From Verrucomicrobiota bacterium (GTDB lineage Bacteria; Verrucomicrobiota; Verrucomicrobiia; Limisphaerales; JADLHS01), in contig JANXWY010000195.1 of the NCBI GenBank assembly GCA_025350905.1, positions 1-37,128 of the forward strand: a DNA stretch of 37,128 nucleotides, given 5' to 3'. Shown one piece after another: positions 7,528-14,918 of this stretch. Each line of letters opens with the position of its first letter. The first letter of the stretch is position 1. The notes under the pieces are model-generated. The model saw only the letters and a program-made list of their open reading frames with translations, had not been told where the DNA came from and made no database searches. A program made the translations under genes and the position numbers.

Positions 7528-8904
7528 ATGCAACAAATCCGGCGCCGTCTTTTGCCGCTGATCTTTCTCGTGACGAGCTGGGCGGTCGCTGCCGCCGAGC
7601 CGACCACGAATCTGTTGACGTGGAACGCGGCGGGCGATCGCGTGAGCGCCGATGCCCGCGGTTGGCCGTTGCTGAACCTGTTGGAGGCCATCGCGGCACA
7701 ATCGGGCTGGCAGGTCCTGGTCGAGCCCGGTTTGGAACAACCCGCTTCGGTGAAGTTCAAAAATCTCCCCTATAGCGAAGCCTTGCGGCTGTTGCTCGGC
7801 GACTTGAACTATGCGCTCGTGCCGCAGACCAACGGCGTGGCCCGCTTCTATGTGTTCCGGACCGAGCAGGCGCGGGCCACGCAAGTGGTGCGCGCCGCGC
7901 CCGACTCGGCAACGGACGTTCAGCCCCGGCGGGTGCCCAACGAATTGATCGTCCGGGTCAAACCCGGTACGGACATCGTAGCCCTGGCAAAATCCTTGGG
8001 CGCCAAAGTCGTCGGGACCATTTCGGAGCTGAATGCGTATCGGTTGCAGTTTGCGGATGAGGACGCGACCGAAGCCGCGCGCACCAAATTGCTGGCGAAT
8101 CCCGAGGTCGCGAGCGTCCAGGATAATTATTACGTGGATCCGCCGCGTGCGCCCCAAGTTCTTGGCGGCGTGGCCGCGCCCGAAATCAAGTTGACGCTCG
8201 ATCCGCCCAAGCAAGATGCGTGTAAGGTTGTGATTGGCCTCGTGGATAGCCGGTTGCCGAACCTCGGCCCGCAAATGGAGCCGTTTATCCTGGAACGAAT
8301 TTCCGTCGCCGGTCCGTCCACCGGTGACGACAGCCAGCCGACCCATGCGTCGTCAATGGTGCCGGCAATTTTGCAAGCGCTGCAGGCGGCGGGCAAGTCC
8401 AGCACCTCGGTGCCAATCATCCCGGTGGACGTTTTCGGGGCGAGTACCTCCGCCAATACGTTTAATGTCGCCGTGGGCATGATCGCGGCCGCAAACAAAG
8501 GGGCGACCATTATCAACGCGAGTCTCGGTGGTTACGGCAACAGCCCGATCTTGAGCGACACCACGCGGCTGCTCGCCTCGAAAAACATCGCGGTGTTTGC
8601 GGCCGTGGGGAACGATGCCTCCACCAAACCTTTTTATCCGGCCGCGGATCCGTCCGTCACGGCGATCACGGCCTCCGAGCGGGGTCGGCTCGCCGCCTAC
8701 GCCAATGTCGGCACCGTGGCCACGATTGCCGCTCCGGGGACGGTTTTGTTTTCGTACCGCGGTCAGACGTACGGTGCGCAGGGCACGTCGGTTTCAACGG
8801 CGGTGGCGACCGGAGTGGCGGCGGGAATTGCGGATGCCAATTGCGCTCCTTGGTCCCAGGTGATTCCGCTGCTCCAAAAGCAAATGCCGGTGCCCGCCCC
8901 TTAA
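7528..8904 (+). CDS. Exported STN-domain/subtilisin-like fusion protein
   Basis: A 458-residue protein. The ATG at 7528 starts a typical signal peptide (QQIRRRLLPLIF, ending A-V-A-A-A-E); a TTG nine bases earlier is possible. Residues ~40-110 look like a secretin/TonB short N-terminal (STN) domain. Residues ~132-205 resemble a subtilase propeptide: P-N-E-L-I-V-R-V-K-P-G, then a beta-alpha-beta fold ending near D-N-Y-Y-V. The catalytic part keeps all expected residues, Asp240 (V-D-S), His273 (T-H-A-S), oxyanion Asn362 (V-G-N-D) and Ser421 (G-T-S-V-S). However, the motifs around them are degenerate: H-A-S instead of H-G-T, and no proline after the serine. It is either a divergent active S8 protease or a pseudo-protease. 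The combination with STN suggests a role at the cell envelope. It probably forms a unit with the TIGR03790 gene. Confidence 0.75.
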   Translation: MQQIRRRLLPLIFLVTSWAVAAAEPTTNLLTWNAAGDRVSADARGWPLLNLLEAIAAQSGWQVLVEPGLEQPASVKFKNLPYSEALRLLLGDLNYALVPQTNGVARFYVFRTEQARATQVVRAAPDSATDVQPRRVPNELIVRVKPGTDIVALAKSLGAKVVGTISELNAYRLQFADEDATEAARTKLLANPEVASVQDNYYVDPPRAPQVLGGVAAPEIKLTLDPPKQDACKVVIGLVDSRLPNLGPQMEPFILERISVAGPSTGDDSQPTHASSMVPAILQALQAAGKSSTSVPIIPVDVFGASTSANTFNVAVGMIAAANKGATIINASLGGYGNSPILSDTTRLLASKNIAVFAAVGNDASTKPFYPAADPSVTAITASERGRLAAYANVGTVATIAAPGTVLFSYRGQTYGAQGTSVSTAVATGVAAGIADANCAPWSQVIPLLQKQMPVPAP

Positions 8905-8965
8905 AGGTAGGTACGTTCCGGAAGGGAGACTTCAATTTTTCCGGCCGGTAAGATCCGAGTTGGTC

Positions 8966-9121
8966 TCAGTGGGCGGTGCAGCCAATCCGGCCGAACGCCA
9001 CGACGTAGGCGATGAGGCTGCCAATGAGCAACCCCGGCTTACCGCCCATCGCCAGGAGAATTCCCCACGACAACACGGCGCCGATGAGCAAGTAAACGAA
9101 AATCGCGAGAAACAATTTCAT
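8966..9121 (-). CDS. Small membrane protein, 51 residues
   Basis: The sequence opens MKLFLAIFVYLLIGAV and contains two hydrophobic segments (about residues 3-24 and 29-44) joined by a short M-G-G-K-P-G turn, ending G-R-I-G-C-T-A-H. A two-helix hairpin in the inner membrane is likely. The ATG at 9121 is the only sensible start; a longer upstream reading runs into the inverted-repeat element. No ribosome-binding site is evident. It converges with the subtilase-like gene. I believe proteins of this size and pattern recur in Verrucomicrobia, but I know of no function. Confidence 0.65.
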   Translation of the reverse strand: MKLFLAIFVYLLIGAVLSWGILLAMGGKPGLLIGSLIAYVVAFGRIGCTAH

Positions 9122-9178
9122 GGCCGCAAGTCTAGCCCGCCGCAGGGCCAAAACGCAAGCGGGGGAATTTCGGTGGCT

Positions 9179-9344
9179 GTGACCGGAAGTGGTGGTCAAA
9201 CTGGGTGGTAGGAGTGTTCGCGCTGCGAACACTCCGCCCGCGTAGAGCGGGCGGAATGGGCGGTGACTCGGGCGTGCCGCTGGACGCGGCGCGACGACTC
9301 GCAGCGCGAGCCGTTCTACCACACTGACCGCCACTTCCGGTCGC
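9179..9344. repeat. Long inverted-repeat (MITE/REP-like) intergenic element
   Basis: The outer arms, 9179-9230 and 9298-9344, are imperfect inverted repeats of about 47-52 bases; both, read inward, run GACCGGAAGTGG, GTGGTAG and CGCGCTGCGA. Nested inside are two perfect hairpins: 10-base arms at 9211-9220 and 9226-9235, and 9-base arms at 9233-9241 and 9247-9255. The right arm holds a third small hairpin (9298-9310). The right half matches bases 1-56 of the window. It lies between the stop codon of the phosphoesterase gene and the start of the 51-residue membrane protein, both on the minus strand. There is no coding capacity and no clear target-site duplication. Confidence 0.8.
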
Positions 9345-9380
9345 ATCCAATTCAGATTGCGTTGCGCCGCGGGCCATCAA

Positions 9381-11867
9381 TCAATTCCTGGTGAACACGG
9401 CCCGATGGATGGGCGCCGGATAGGTCGCCGCCGGCCCCCGGCTGACGGCCCACAGAATCCGGTTGAGTTCGTCCTCGGGCGCCCGATCGTACTCCTCGAA
9501 ATTCATCTGCTGCGATTGCAGCGCGAACGGCGATTTCTCCGTGTTTCGCGCCGACAAATCCACCGTCGGTTGGCGGAGCTGATAGGCGGTTAGTTTGGCG
9601 GTTTTGCGGAAGCAACCAAACATCGGCGTAGCGCCAGCATCGTATTGCGTCAAGGGCGGTAGTCCCAAAATAAGTTCCATCGTCCGAATCATACTGGCGG
9701 TTGTGTAAAGGGTGCTGTCCACCACGCCGCGCTTACAGTACGGGCTGATCACGAAACCGGTGGTACGGTGTGCGTCCACATGGTCAGGGCCGTTTTGCGC
9801 GTCGTCTTCGATCACAAAGATCGCCATCTCCTTCCAAAATCGGGAGCGCGTGGCGGCCGCGACGATTTTTCCCAGACCGAGGTCGTTGCTGGCGACGCAC
9901 GCGTCCGGCGTGAAGGCGCCCGGGGTCGTGCCTTTGGTGTGATTCTCCCCCAACGACATGATGGTGAAACGCGGCAGCGCCCCGGCTTTCTCCGCCGCGT
10001 GCAAGTCGTCAATCCAGCATTGCGCCTTGTCCGTGTCGCGTTCGCCCGTCCAATTGCCGCGGTTGACCGAGGCCACGCGCTGGGCGCCTTCGCCGTAATT
10101 CTTGTAGCTCACGCCGTGGCGTTGGCAGAGATCCCACAGATATCCGGCCGCCGGATTTTCCATCTCCTCGTTGCCGGGCAGCTTGCCATGCTTGGAATAG
10201 GAGATGATCCAGGAACGTTGGTTGAAGTCCGTCGCGATGGCCGCGTCGCACCAACTGTGGCCGTCCACGCTCACTTCGCCATTGCAATAGAGATTGTCGA
10301 GCAGGACGTAGTCGCGAGCGAGTTGATGTTGGTTGGGCGTCACCGCCTCGCCAAACATCACCAGGTTGGAATCACCATTGCCTGCGGGCCGACCTTGGGC
10401 GTCCTTGAACGCACCCAACACCTGGTCATAAGTGCGGTTCTCCTTGATGATGTAGAGCACGTATTTGATCGGACACGGCTCGCCCACTTCATCCGGGATC
10501 ACACTGTTGCTTTTCATCCCTACGCGCCGCAGGGTCTCCGGCGTGTACGGCGAGTTGCGGCGGACTTGCTCCGTGTAGGCCGCCATGCGGGCCGCGTCCG
10601 GCCGGGCAATGATCGAGAGCGCGCCTTGCAAGGTCCGGCCGATGTGATCAAACGGCGGGGGCTTGTGCAACCGCTTGGGTTCGGTCCGTTGGGGCGGAAC
10701 GTTGGCGCGCGAAATCAAGCCTTTGCCGTTACCCACCAACACGGTTTGGTCGTCCGGGCTGACGGCCAAGGCCGTGGGATACCAACCGACCGGAATGAAC
10801 CCGTTGACCACAGAGGTACTGGGATTCGAGACGTCTACCACCATCACGCAGTTGTTGTCCGCATTGGCGATAAAGAGCGTGTTGCCGTCCGCAGTGAGGG
10901 CGACGGCGTCGGGCGTACTGCCTTCCGGCGATTGCGGATAAAGTGACGTCGAGATAATCTCGCGCGTTTTGTCCCACAGCCGGCGTGCGGGACTGGCCGG
11001 CACCGCCTCCTCTTCCAACGTCCGCGTCTGAATCACGTGCACCGTATTATCGCCAGCGCACGCCACGAACAACCGTCCGTCCGGCGCCAGCGCCATGTCG
11101 TTCGGGCGCAGGCCGACCGTGATGTCCCGCACCCGGCGATTTGTTTCAGTGTCAATCAGGCTGACGCTGCGGCTGCCCCAATTGCTGACGTAAAGATGCT
11201 GGCGGTCGGCGCCCATGACGCAAGTGTGCGGATGTTGGCCCGCCGCGATTTTGGTTTCGAGCGCGAGCGTGTCGGCGGCCAGCACCCAGACCTCGTGATT
11301 GCCTTCGTTGCAAACGTAGAGTTTACCGGTGGTCGGATGAACGGCGATGGCCCCCAGCACCGTGCCCGGCGCGTCGGGCGCGGGGTTGACCGGCTCGGCG
11401 GCGGTCGCCTGGCCGTCGGTGTAGTTGAAAACGTGGAGGACCCCCGAATCTCCGCCCGATACAAAAATGCGGCGACCGTCCTGGCTGAACGCGAGTCCAT
11501 TCCAGACCTTCGGCAGCGGCAGGAACTGGCTCACGCGCCGGCTCGCCAGCTCAAACAAGGTGAGGCCCGTGTCGTTGTAGCCGCCACTCGCCGCCAGCAG
11601 CATTTTCTGGTCGGGCGCGATCACGAATTTCAGGGCCATGTCACTGATGGCCACCGATGCGCCGGCCGGCGTCATGCCCCAACCGTTGAACAGCAGGCTG
11701 TCCTTCGGCCGCAGTCCGGGCCGGAGGCGGAGGCTGGGGCTTTTGACATCTTCGTCCGTTGCTCGCGCGGTGACGGGCGGCGCCGCTGGGGAGAAATCGG
11801 GGAGCACCAGCAGCGCCAGGAAGAGGAGTCGCGGCCAATTCGTCGTCACGATTTTGCAGGGTTTCAT
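9381..11867 (-). CDS. Exported YncE-type beta-propeller fused to a phosphoesterase
   Basis: An 828-residue protein. The ATG at 11867 gives a signal peptide (KPCKIVTTNWPRLLFLALLV, cleavage near S-P-A-A-P). Residues ~60-400 form a YVTN/YncE seven-bladed propeller, with blades marked by K-L-Y-V-C-N-E-G-N, Q-H-L-Y-V-S-N-W-G, G-R-L-F-V-A-C-A-G-D and N-T-L-F-I-A-N-A-D-N-N. From about 480 a domain of the phosphoesterase family (PF04185, phospholipase C/acid phosphatase type) begins with Y-I-I-K-E-N-R-T-Y-D-Q-V. It continues with S-V-D-G-H-S-W and V-I-E-D-D-A-Q-N-G-P-D-H-V-D-A-H, the last likely carrying metal ligands. Such fusions are annotated as bifunctional YncE/alkaline phosphatase-like proteins; the substrate is unknown. 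It is a single gene, transcribed divergently from recA, and the inverted-repeat element follows its 3' end. Confidence 0.88.
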   Translation of the reverse strand: MKPCKIVTTNWPRLLFLALLVLPDFSPAAPPVTARATDEDVKSPSLRLRPGLRPKDSLLFNGWGMTPAGASVAISDMALKFVIAPDQKMLLAASGGYNDTGLTLFELASRRVSQFLPLPKVWNGLAFSQDGRRIFVSGGDSGVLHVFNYTDGQATAAEPVNPAPDAPGTVLGAIAVHPTTGKLYVCNEGNHEVWVLAADTLALETKIAAGQHPHTCVMGADRQHLYVSNWGSRSVSLIDTETNRRVRDITVGLRPNDMALAPDGRLFVACAGDNTVHVIQTRTLEEEAVPASPARRLWDKTREIISTSLYPQSPEGSTPDAVALTADGNTLFIANADNNCVMVVDVSNPSTSVVNGFIPVGWYPTALAVSPDDQTVLVGNGKGLISRANVPPQRTEPKRLHKPPPFDHIGRTLQGALSIIARPDAARMAAYTEQVRRNSPYTPETLRRVGMKSNSVIPDEVGEPCPIKYVLYIIKENRTYDQVLGAFKDAQGRPAGNGDSNLVMFGEAVTPNQHQLARDYVLLDNLYCNGEVSVDGHSWCDAAIATDFNQRSWIISYSKHGKLPGNEEMENPAAGYLWDLCQRHGVSYKNYGEGAQRVASVNRGNWTGERDTDKAQCWIDDLHAAEKAGALPRFTIMSLGENHTKGTTPGAFTPDACVASNDLGLGKIVAAATRSRFWKEMAIFVIEDDAQNGPDHVDAHRTTGFVISPYCKRGVVDSTLYTTASMIRTMELILGLPPLTQYDAGATPMFGCFRKTAKLTAYQLRQPTVDLSARNTEKSPFALQSQQMNFEEYDRAPEDELNRILWAVSRGPAATYPAPIHRAVFTRN

Positions 11868-11969
11868 AACATTTGGTAAGCGAGCGGATTTATTCCGATG
11901 GCACGGGCACCTTGCGCCGCCGCACGTCAGCTCGTCAAGCCCCACCCGTCCTCAAAACCAGACGCGCCG

Positions 11970-11998
11970 TTGACTCCGCGGCCCGCCTTCGCTAACGT
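11970..11998 (+). promoter_or_regulatory. Possible sigma70-type promoter of recA
   Basis: TTGACT (11970-11975, five of six consensus bases) is followed after 17 bases by TAACGT (11993-11998, three of six). This would give a leader of about 40 bases before the recA ATG. I see no recognisable LexA/SOS-box palindrome in the 179-bp recA/phosphoesterase gap, though the LexA motif of this phylum is not one I can search for reliably. The -10 match is weak. Confidence 0.35.
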
Positions 11999-12046
11999 CG
12001 CCGCCAGTTAACAAACCGCCGGAAACATTTTACCCGATTACTATTT

Positions 12047-13129
12047 ATGCCCCCCAAAGCCGCCGACAAAACCGCCGACAAAGCCGTCGCCGAAACGAAA
12101 CCCACTGAAGCGGCGAAGCTCGCCGCGGCCCGCGAGCGCGAGCTGGAAGCCGCGATCTCCTCCATCACCAAGGCCTATGGCGAAGGCAGCATCATGCGCC
12201 TCGGCGACGCCCGCGCGCAAACCAAGATCCAGGTGATCCCGACCGGCGCCCTGGCCGTTGACCTCGCGTTGGGTGTCGGCGGTGTGCCGCGGGGCCGCGT
12301 GATCGAAATTTTCGGCCCGGAATCTTCCGGCAAGACGACCCTGATGCTCCACGTCATCGCCAACGCGCAGAAAGAGGGCGGGCTGGCGGCGTTCATTGAC
12401 GCCGAGCACGCGCTGGATCCGGGCTACGCGAAGAAACTCGGCGTCAATCTTGACGACCTGCTGGTGTCCCAGCCCGACAGCGGCGAGGAGGCGTTGACCA
12501 TTTGCGAAACGCTCGCCCGCTCAAATGCGCTGGATGTGATCGTGATTGATTCCGTCGCCGCGCTGGTGCCGAAGGCGGAGCTCGAGGGCGAGATGGGCAT
12601 GGCCACGATGGGCATGCAGGCGCGGCTGATGAGCCAGGCCTTGCGCAAGCTGACCGCCATTCTGGCCAAATCCAAAACCACATGCATTTTCACCAACCAG
12701 TTGCGCGAGAAGGTCGGGGTGATGTTCGGCAATCCGGAGACGACGCCCGGCGGCAAGGCGCTGAAGTTTTACGCCAGCGTGCGCATCGACATCCGGCGCA
12801 AGGAAACGCTCAAGGACGCCGCCGGCAATGCCACCGGCAATCACGTCAAGGTGAAGATCGTGAAGAACAAGGTGGCCCCGCCGTTTTGCGAAGCGGAATT
12901 CGACATTATCTACAATCACGGCATTGACAAGGAAGGCAGCATCCTCGACGTGGGCATCGAATGCGGGGCGGTGGACAAGAAGGGCGCCTGGCTGCAGTTC
13001 GACGGCGAGTTGATTGGCCAAGGCAAGGATGCGGCCAAGAAGGCGCTCGCCGAGAAGCCGGCGCTGGCGAAGAAAATCGTCGAGGCGATCATGGCCAAGC
13101 GCAACGCACCGGTGGCGGCCGTTGCCTGA
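12047..13129 (+). CDS. recA: Recombinase RecA
   Basis: A 360-residue DNA recombinase for homologous repair and SOS signalling. The Walker A motif G-P-E-S-S-G-K-T is at 90-97. The Walker B-type [10 protein letters not shown] segment, the L1 loop (E-G-E-M-G-M), L2 region ([10 protein letters not shown]) and the C-terminal domain are all present, so it should be functional. Compared with E. coli RecA there is a charged Ala/Lys-rich N-terminal extension of about 24 residues before the usual start, and L2 has a Pro (T-T-P-G-G) where Thr is common. The ATG at 12047 has no Shine-Dalgarno sequence (ATTACTATTT precedes it). The gene stands alone, convergent with the MATE gene 22 bp away. Confidence 0.97.
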   Translation: MPPKAADKTADKAVAETKPTEAAKLAAARERELEAAISSITKAYGEGSIMRLGDARAQTKIQVIPTGALAVDLALGVGGVPRGRVIEIFGPESSGKTTLMLHVIANAQKEGGLAAFIDAEHALDPGYAKKLGVNLDDLLVSQPDSGEEALTICETLARSNALDVIVIDSVAALVPKAELEGEMGMATMGMQARLMSQALRKLTAILAKSKTTCIFTNQLREKVGVMFGNPETTPGGKALKFYASVRIDIRRKETLKDAAGNATGNHVKVKIVKNKVAPPFCEAEFDIIYNHGIDKEGSILDVGIECGAVDKKGAWLQFDGELIGQGKDAAKKALAEKPALAKKIVEAIMAKRNAPVAAVA

Positions 13130-13151
13130 GGATCACCCGGACCAGGCACGA

Positions 13152-14594
13152 TCACGGCAGCGAACCGTGCTCGGGGAATGCCGCGCCCACGGGCGGCACC
13201 GATCGATGGTGCTCGGCGGCTTTCCCGGTTTGGGTGTGAAAGCGCCACGCCAGTCCGATCGCCGCGGCCCCCAACCCACCCGCCAGGCCAATCCAAATTC
13301 CTACCGCGCCGTAATGACCGGGAAACGCCAGCGCGGCCCCCACCGGCACCGCGAACACCCAATACGCCAGCACCGCGATCAGCGCCGGCACGCGCACGTC
13401 GCCCAAGCCGCGCAGGGCGGAGATGGAAACGATCTGGATTCCGTCGGCCATCTGGAACACGGCCGCCACGACGAGCAGTTGCGCCGTCAGGCTCACCACG
13501 GCGGGTGAGCCGATGAACATCCCGGCGATCGGTTTGCCCGCAATCAGGAGCACGATGCCAAACGAACCCATGATGCCGGCGGCGAGACTGACGCCGCCGA
13601 AACCGATGCGCCGCATGCGGGTGTATTGCGCCGCGCCGTAGGCATGCCCGACCCGGATGCAAACCGCGGTTCCGATTCCCAGTGCGCACATGAACGTGAA
13701 GGCCGCGCAAGACAATGCGATTTGATGCGCCGCGATGGCGTCCGCGCTGATCCAGCCCATCATGATGGCTGCAAAGACGAACGCGCTGACCTCGAAGAAG
13801 TGTTGGATCGCCACCGGCCAGCCCAGGTTGAGCAGTTGCCGAAAGCGTTCCCGGCTCAAGGGCGACCGCCAGCGCACTGGTTGAAACGTCCGCAAAGCCG
13901 GCGCTCCCAGGACGTATCCAAGCATCACCAGCGCCATCAACGTCCGCGCGATCAAAGTCGCCCACCCGGCGCCTTCCAGCCCCATCGCCGGCAACCCCCA
14001 ATGCCCGTAAATCAACACCCAATTCAGCAGCAGGTTTATGATTACCCCGCCGAGCAGAACCAACGTTGGCGGCCAGGGATGTTTGAGCGCCTCGCTGAAT
14101 TGCTTGCAACCGTGCCCCACCAGTGCCGGTAGGAGCGACAGGCCGAACAGAAGCAAAAATTTGCCCGCTGCGGCGACCACTTCTGGCGGTTGACCCAACC
14201 GATTCAGAAACGGAGCCAGGGCAATCATTGAGAGCGCCGCCAGCAATCCCATCGCGGCGGACACAACCAATCCGTGCCGCAATACTTCGCCGGCCTCGCG
14301 TGGTCGTCGCGCGCCGAAGGCCTGCGAAGTCAGTACTGCGATGGCGGACAGCAGGCCAAGGCCAAACACCAGCGGCAGATGGGCGACCGCGATGACAAAC
14401 GCCGCCGCCGCCAGAGGTACCACCCCCACGCGGCCCACCATGATCGTGTCCGTCAGGCCCATCAACGTCTGGCCCACCATGCCCGCCATGATGGGCAATG
14501 CCAGCGCCAGCGTGGGCCGTACCTCGCGGGCCCAGAGGCGGACATTTCGAACTATTCGCAAACCCATAAATCGGTTGGGCAAGTTTTTGGTCAT
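13152..14594 (-). CDS. MATE-family multidrug efflux pump (NorM-like)
   Basis: A 480-residue inner-membrane protein with about 12 hydrophobic segments in two matching halves, the standard MATE size. Typical sequences include P-I-M-A-G-M-V-G-Q-T-L-M-G-L-T-D-T-I-M-V-G in helix 1-2, L-T-S-Q-A-F-G-A-R, and in the second half V-C-I-R-V-G-H-A-Y-G-A and Q-M-A-D-G-I-Q. The family exports cationic drugs or metabolites in exchange for Na+ or H+. The ATG at 14594 follows a possible TTG two codons earlier. Ending convergently with recA, it has no visible operon partner. Substrate and coupling ion cannot be told from the sequence. Confidence 0.9.
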   Translation of the reverse strand: MTKNLPNRFMGLRIVRNVRLWAREVRPTLALALPIMAGMVGQTLMGLTDTIMVGRVGVVPLAAAAFVIAVAHLPLVFGLGLLSAIAVLTSQAFGARRPREAGEVLRHGLVVSAAMGLLAALSMIALAPFLNRLGQPPEVVAAAGKFLLLFGLSLLPALVGHGCKQFSEALKHPWPPTLVLLGGVIINLLLNWVLIYGHWGLPAMGLEGAGWATLIARTLMALVMLGYVLGAPALRTFQPVRWRSPLSRERFRQLLNLGWPVAIQHFFEVSAFVFAAIMMGWISADAIAAHQIALSCAAFTFMCALGIGTAVCIRVGHAYGAAQYTRMRRIGFGGVSLAAGIMGSFGIVLLIAGKPIAGMFIGSPAVVSLTAQLLVVAAVFQMADGIQIVSISALRGLGDVRVPALIAVLAYWVFAVPVGAALAFPGHYGAVGIWIGLAGGLGAAAIGLAWRFHTQTGKAAEHHRSVPPVGAAFPEHGSLP

Positions 14595-14918
14595 CGCCAA
14601 GGTATTTCCGCCGCGAGTGAATCTCCGACGGAAGCGGGCTGATGATCACGCCGCCGGCTAGCTTTTGGAAAGGTTGATTTGGCCGCGCGAAAGTCCTGGG
14701 GCGGATCCGGTGACGGGCTCGCGACGGAGCGCGACCGGGCCCCGGTCGCTGCAAACGGAATGGGAAAGGCCGGGGAAATTAGCGGTGACTCGGAGGCTGG
14801 CGACGGGCTGCGGTCGAGGGTCCACCGACCTTCCCCAAGCCTGGCGTGGCAGGTAACCAATTGCCGGAGCCAGCATAGAAACCTTGTTGAATCGGGTTGG
14901 TTAAGCTTCCCTGTGGTC
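14595..14918. other. Divergent intergenic region between the MATE and PQQ-propeller genes
   Basis: 324 bp without a convincing gene. It can be read as an N-terminal extension of the propeller protein, but that reading is Ser/Arg/Gly-rich and would place a signal peptide in the middle of the chain, so I treat it as non-coding. The only strong structure is a short GC palindrome at 14731-14749 (GCGACCGG, three-base loop, CCGGTCGC). There is no T tract after it on either strand. No clear promoter was identified. Confidence 0.5.

Noticed and set aside
8905-8965. CCGGAA...TTCCGG inverted repeat between convergent genes as a terminator
   Set aside because: A six-base stem with a long loop; the Ts lie inside the loop, not after the stem.
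14679-14918. Eighty-residue extension of the propeller protein
   Set aside because: It would place the signal peptide in the interior and is compositionally unlike a protein; it is treated as intergenic.
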